Of a stretch of DNA of 64,000 nucleotides, positions 59,384 through 64,000 are shown piece after piece. The position numbers and the translations under genes are program-made. The DNA lies in contig NZ_PZJM01000004.1 of NCBI RefSeq assembly GCF_003206045.1, positions 622,785 to 686,784 of the forward strand, in the 5' to 3' direction. The stretch comes from Salinicola lusitanus (GTDB taxonomy: Bacteria; Pseudomonadota; Gammaproteobacteria; Pseudomonadales; Halomonadaceae). Under the pieces are notes generated by a model. The model was not told the DNA's origin. It made no database searches and worked only from the letters and a program-made list of their open reading frames with translations. The first letter of the stretch is position 1. Each line of letters opens with the position of its first letter.

Positions 59384-59456
59384 GACATCGCCGCGTTTCG
59401 ATTCCCGGTTTACCAGCGCGGCGAGACGATTTCACCCAGTTGCCAGGAGAATTTCC

Positions 59457-60920
59457 ATGCTGCACGCGTTTCACGGCCCGATTCGTCGCACCAAGATCGT
59501 CGCCACCCTGGGACCCGCCACGGATCGCGAGGGAGTATTGGATGCGATCATCGAAGCCGGGGTCGACGTCGTTCGCTTGAACTTCTCCCACGGCAATCCC
59601 GAGGATCACCGGCGCCGTCTCAAGGCCGTGCGCGAGGCGGCGGAGCGTCACGGCCGCGCCGTGGCGGCACTCGGCGACCTGCAGGGCCCCAAGATCCGGA
59701 TCGCCCGTTTTGCCGCCGAGGGCGGCGTGAAACTGGAGAAGGGACAGTCCTTCATCCTCGACGTCTCGCTGGACCGCAACGCCGGCGACAGCGAACGCGT
59801 CGGCTGCGACTACGAGGAGCTGGCGGACGACGTCGAAGCGGGCGACAAGCTGCTGCTCGATGATGGCCGACTGGTACTCGAGGTCGATCGCATCGACGGC
59901 CCCCGGATCCACACCAAGGTCATCGTTGGCGGCAAGCTGACCAACAACAAGGGCATCAACAAGCAGGGTGGCGGCCTGTCCGCCGCGGCCCTGACCGACA
60001 AGGACAAGGAAGACCTCAAGACCGCGATCGACATCGGTGTCGATTATCTCGCGGTCTCTTTCCCGCGCAGCGGCGCCGACATGCAGTACGCCCGCGAGCT
60101 GCTCGGCGAGGCCGGCCAGGAGATCGGCCTGGTCGCGAAAATCGAACGCGCCGAGGCGGTCGCCGACCCGGAAACCCTGGACGACATCATCCGCGCCTCG
60201 GAGGCCGTCATGGTTGCCCGCGGCGATCTTGGCGTCGAGATTGGCGACGCCCAGCTGATCGGGGTCCAGAAACGGATCATCGCGCGCGCCCGGACCCTCA
60301 ACAAGGTGGTGATCACCGCCACCCAGATGATGGAGTCGATGATCGAGTCGCCCCTGCCGACCCGGGCTGAGGTCTTCGATGTCGCCAACGCGGTTCTCGA
60401 CGGCACGGACGCGGTCATGCTGTCGGCGGAGACCGCCGCCGGCGACTATCCGGTGGAAACCATTCGCGCCATGAACCGGCTCTGCCTGGGGGCCGAGCGG
60501 GAACGCGCCGCACAGCAGTCCCAGCACCGCATCCACGAGGGTTTCACCCGCATCGACGAAACCCTGGCACTGTCCGCCATGTACGCCGCCAACCACCTCT
60601 CCGGCGTGGTGGCGATCGCCTGCTTGACCGCCTCCGGCTACACGCCGCTGATCGCTTCGCGCATCCGTTCCGGACTGCCGATCGTGGCGCTGGCCGAGAC
60701 GCCCATGGTCCAGCGTCGCATGGCCCTGTACCGGGGTGTGGTGTCGCTGGTCTTCGACAGCTCGCGCTTCCCGTTGACCGAGATCAATGCCGGCGCGATC
60801 AAGGAGCTGGTGGATCGCGGGCTTGCCGACAAGGGCGATCACGTCATTCTGACCCGGGGCGACCACATGAACGCTCATGGCGGCACCAACACCATGAAGA
60901 TCATCCAGGTCGAGGAGTAG
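59457..60920 (+). CDS. pyk: Pyruvate kinase
   Basis: A 487-residue pyruvate kinase. It has RLNFSHGNPEDH, DLQGPKIR, the substrate/metal region MVARGDLGVEIG and TATQMMESMIESPLPTRAEVF split over adjacent motifs. It makes ATP and pyruvate from phosphoenolpyruvate. ATG 59457 has AGGAG seven bases upstream. The length and short B-domain loop (GINKQGG) suggest the PykA type. HexR control is inferred. Confidence 0.96.
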   Translation: MLHAFHGPIRRTKIVATLGPATDREGVLDAIIEAGVDVVRLNFSHGNPEDHRRRLKAVREAAERHGRAVAALGDLQGPKIRIARFAAEGGVKLEKGQSFILDVSLDRNAGDSERVGCDYEELADDVEAGDKLLLDDGRLVLEVDRIDGPRIHTKVIVGGKLTNNKGINKQGGGLSAAALTDKDKEDLKTAIDIGVDYLAVSFPRSGADMQYARELLGEAGQEIGLVAKIERAEAVADPETLDDIIRASEAVMVARGDLGVEIGDAQLIGVQKRIIARARTLNKVVITATQMMESMIESPLPTRAEVFDVANAVLDGTDAVMLSAETAAGDYPVETIRAMNRLCLGAERERAAQQSQHRIHEGFTRIDETLALSAMYAANHLSGVVAIACLTASGYTPLIASRIRSGLPIVALAETPMVQRRMALYRGVVSLVFDSSRFPLTEINAGAIKELVDRGLADKGDHVILTRGDHMNAHGGTNTMKIIQVEE

Positions 60921-60960
60921 GCCGCACGTCAGCCGGCGCGCTGCCGATTCATGTAAGCCA

Positions 60961-60990
60961 AAACGCGGAGCCTGGGCTCCGCGTTTTTCG
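60961..60990. terminator. Bidirectional terminator between pyk and pycB
   Basis: A 12-bp stem AAAACGCGGAGC/GCTCCGCGTTTT with a CTGG loop, T-rich on both strands. It sits in the 106-base gap between convergent genes and serves both. Confidence 0.92.
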
Positions 60991-61026
60991 TCGTACGGTC
61001 AATGACGCCGCAGCGCCTCCGGCCCG

Positions 61027-62844
61027 CTACTCGATCTCGACCAGGACCTCGCCGGGCGTCACCCGATCCCCCTTGGCCACGTGAACGGCCTTGACCGTGC
61101 CGCCGATTCTCGCCTGGACCTCGGTCTCCATCTTCATCGCCTCGGTAATCAGCACGGCCTGCCCCTCCTTGACGCTGTCCCCCTCGGCAACCAGCACGTC
61201 GACGATATTCCCCGGCATCGAGGTGGTGACGTGCCCCGGGGAGCTGGCCTTGGCCCGTCCACCGCTCTTGCCTTCCTGGACGAACTCGTCCTTGGCCTCG
61301 AACACGACCTCTTCAGGCATGCCGTCCAGCGTCAGATAGACCCGACGCTTGCGGCCACTGCCGCTGCCGACGCCGGTGATCTGCACTTCGTAGGACTCGC
61401 CATGGACGTCGATCACGAACTCGGTCGGCACGCCCTCGGACACCGGCCGACCGCCGCCAGAAGCCTCGGCCGCCGGAATCGGTTCGGCAACCAGGGTGCC
61501 GTCGCGCCGCCCCTGCAGGTACTCCCGACCGAGATCGGGGAACATGGCGAAGGTCAGCACGTCCTCCTCGCTGTTGGCGAGATCGCCGATCTCCTGCTCG
61601 AGCCGCGCCATTTCGGGCTTGATGTGGTCCGCGGGCCGGCCATCGTCGACCGACTCGTTGCCGATCGCCTTGCGACGAACCTCCGCATTCACTTCCGCGG
61701 GCGGCTGACCGTAGCCGCCCAGCAGGTACCGCTTCACTTCGTTGGTGATCGACTTGTAACGCTCGCCGGTCAGCACGTTCATGGCCGCCTGGGTACCGAC
61801 GATCTGCGAGGTCGGCGTCACCAGCGGCGGATAACCCAGATCGGCACGGACCTTGGGGATCTCGTCGAATACGTCCTGGATCCGACCCAGGGCGTTCTGC
61901 TCCTTCATCTGATTGGCCAGATTCGACATCATCCCGCCCGGGACCTGCCAGATCTGCACGCTGACGTCCTCGCGGGTGTACTCGCTCTCGAAAGCCGCGT
62001 ATTTCTTGCGGACCTCGCGGAAGTAGTCGCCGATCTCCTTCAAAGCCACCAGGTCCAGGCCGGTGTCGTAGGGCGTGTCCTGGAACGCCGCCACCATCGC
62101 CTCGGTCGACGGATGGCTGGTGCCTCCGGCAAAGGCGGAGATGCAGGTATCGATATGTCGACACCCCGCCTCGATCGCCTTCATCTGGCTCAGGGACGCG
62201 AGCCCGGACGTGGCGTGGGCGTGGAGATGGATCGGAACCTCTACCGCCTCGACCAGCGCCTCCACCAGCTCACCGGTCGCATAGGGCGTCAGCAGACCCG
62301 CCATGTCCTTGATCGCGATGGAGTCGGCCCCCATGTCGACGAGTCGCTTGGCCTGCTCGACGTACATCTCGCGGGTATGAACCGGGCTGACGGTGTAGCA
62401 GATCGTCCCCTGGGCATGCTTGCCGCTGGCCTTGACCGCCTTCATGGCGGTCTCAAGATTGCGCAGGTCGTTCAACGCATCGAAGACCCGGAAGATGTCG
62501 ATCCCGTTGTCGGCCGAACGCGCCACGAAGCGCTCGACGACGTCGTCCGCATAGTGACGATAGCCGAGCAGGTTCTGGCCTCGCAGCAGCATCTGCAGCG
62601 GGGTGTCGGGCAGCGCCTCGCGGAGCGACTGCAGGCGTTCCCACGGGTCCTCCTTGAGGAATCGCACGCAGGCATCGAAGGTAGCACCGCCCCACACTTC
62701 CAGGGAGTGGAACCCGATCGCGTCGAGCTTGGCGCAGATCGGCAGCATGTCCTCGGTGCGCATGCGCGTGGCAAGCAGCGATTGATGCCCGTCCCGCAGA
62801 ACGACATCGCTAATCTTGACGGATGACGGCTCGGCTTGGTTCAT
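61027..62844 (-). CDS. pycB: Pyruvate carboxylase subunit B (OadA-type, biotinylated)
   Basis: A 605-residue carboxyltransferase with DVVLRDGHQSLLATRM at the start, metal-binding HLHAHATSG, and a C-terminal biotinyl domain with Lys571 in EAMKMETE. The same architecture occurs in oxaloacetate decarboxylase alpha subunits. The adjacent biotin carboxylase and lack of membrane beta/gamma subunits favour the two-subunit pyruvate carboxylase, as in Pseudomonas. Start 62844 has AGGAGA. It makes oxaloacetate from pyruvate for anaplerosis. Confidence 0.9.
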   Translation of the reverse strand: MNQAEPSSVKISDVVLRDGHQSLLATRMRTEDMLPICAKLDAIGFHSLEVWGGATFDACVRFLKEDPWERLQSLREALPDTPLQMLLRGQNLLGYRHYADDVVERFVARSADNGIDIFRVFDALNDLRNLETAMKAVKASGKHAQGTICYTVSPVHTREMYVEQAKRLVDMGADSIAIKDMAGLLTPYATGELVEALVEAVEVPIHLHAHATSGLASLSQMKAIEAGCRHIDTCISAFAGGTSHPSTEAMVAAFQDTPYDTGLDLVALKEIGDYFREVRKKYAAFESEYTREDVSVQIWQVPGGMMSNLANQMKEQNALGRIQDVFDEIPKVRADLGYPPLVTPTSQIVGTQAAMNVLTGERYKSITNEVKRYLLGGYGQPPAEVNAEVRRKAIGNESVDDGRPADHIKPEMARLEQEIGDLANSEEDVLTFAMFPDLGREYLQGRRDGTLVAEPIPAAEASGGGRPVSEGVPTEFVIDVHGESYEVQITGVGSGSGRKRRVYLTLDGMPEEVVFEAKDEFVQEGKSGGRAKASSPGHVTTSMPGNIVDVLVAEGDSVKEGQAVLITEAMKMETEVQARIGGTVKAVHVAKGDRVTPGEVLVEIE

Positions 62845-62899
62845 TCTTGTCTCCTGATTCTGGTCCCGATCGATTCGTCGTATTCCAAGTGGGTCCCGC

Positions 62900-64000
<1,101 letters not shown>

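Larger units (their letters stand above)
58903..59456. other. Divergent topA-pyk intergenic region
   Basis: A 554-base region without a supported gene. Near topA it holds two direct repeats of ATATCGTGCGGCGA (58922-58953) over the presumed topA promoter. Near pyk it holds a HexR-like sequence at 59367-59383. The middle 400 bases show nothing I can name. Confidence 0.55.

Noticed and set aside
59076-60878. Long open frame antisense to pyk (600 codons)
   Set aside because: It mirrors the pyk coding sequence in a high-GC genome, has no family signature and no ribosome site; pyk itself is unmistakable.

Overview
The window is 64 kb of GC-rich, densely packed bacterial chromosome made almost entirely of housekeeping genes. 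Gene content and order point to a gammaproteobacterium near Halomonas/Chromohalobacter/Salinicola (Halomonadaceae). The reasons are a Na+-translocating NADH:quinone reductase operon with its own nqrM and apbE, a soluble transhydrogenase, a two-subunit pyruvate carboxylase, a Tus-like replication terminus protein, and long stretches whose order I recognise from the Pseudomonas aeruginosa PA2959-PA3011 region. The genus is an inference; nothing in the sequence fixes it. I see no rRNA, tRNA, CRISPR array, insertion sequence, prophage or plasmid gene.

Layout. Positions 1-4540: a 3-mercaptopyruvate sulfurtransferase-like gene, a UvrD-family helicase overlapping a DUF1285 gene, and tatD. Positions 4615-13652: one long minus-strand run, yceD-rpmF-plsX-fabD-fabG-acpP-fabF-pabC-mltG-tmk-holB, the fatty-acid/ribosomal-protein/thymidylate cluster. 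Positions 13798-17148: maf against sppA, a Gph-like phosphatase and rluC. Positions 17149-21388: rne behind a leader of about 650 nt, closed by a strong terminator. Positions 21659-29660: minus-strand murB, a low-molecular-weight phosphatase, kdsB, ycaR, lpxK, msbA and comEC (envelope and LPS). Positions 29742-32332: a DUF2062 gene and the lipoprotein-sorting ABC transporter lolD/lolC (single permease type). Positions 32620-35640: agmatine deiminase and N-carbamoylputrescine amidase (putrescine from agmatine), then tus. Positions 35702-44440: sthA, then nqrM, apbE and nqrFEDCBA. Positions 44763-49977: an N-terminally extended GAPDH divergent from mfd. Positions 49996-56284: a more variable stretch with a small membrane ORF, a metallophosphoesterase, an FMN glutamate-synthase-like protein, a CDF cation transporter, a 53-residue membrane ORF, a class II aldolase-like protein and two conserved hypotheticals. 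Positions 56281-64000: topA, pyk, pycB and a truncated pycA.

How it works together. The sodium pump, transhydrogenase, GAPDH, pyruvate kinase and pyruvate carboxylase form a redox and central-carbon block. HexR-type palindromes lie upstream of both GAPDH and pyk, so the two may share one regulator. The fab/plsX/acpP run couples lipid synthesis to rpmF, and murB/kdsB/lpxK/msbA/lol form an envelope block. I did not find an obviously new multi-gene system. The most interesting items are regulatory and structural: the HexR-like pair, two identical TGACGTCA palindromes 50 bp apart upstream of nqrA, a Tus homologue with a Ter-like sequence overlapping its predicted promoter, a nearly leaderless yceD start, and an unexplained structured intergenic element at about 21430-21630.
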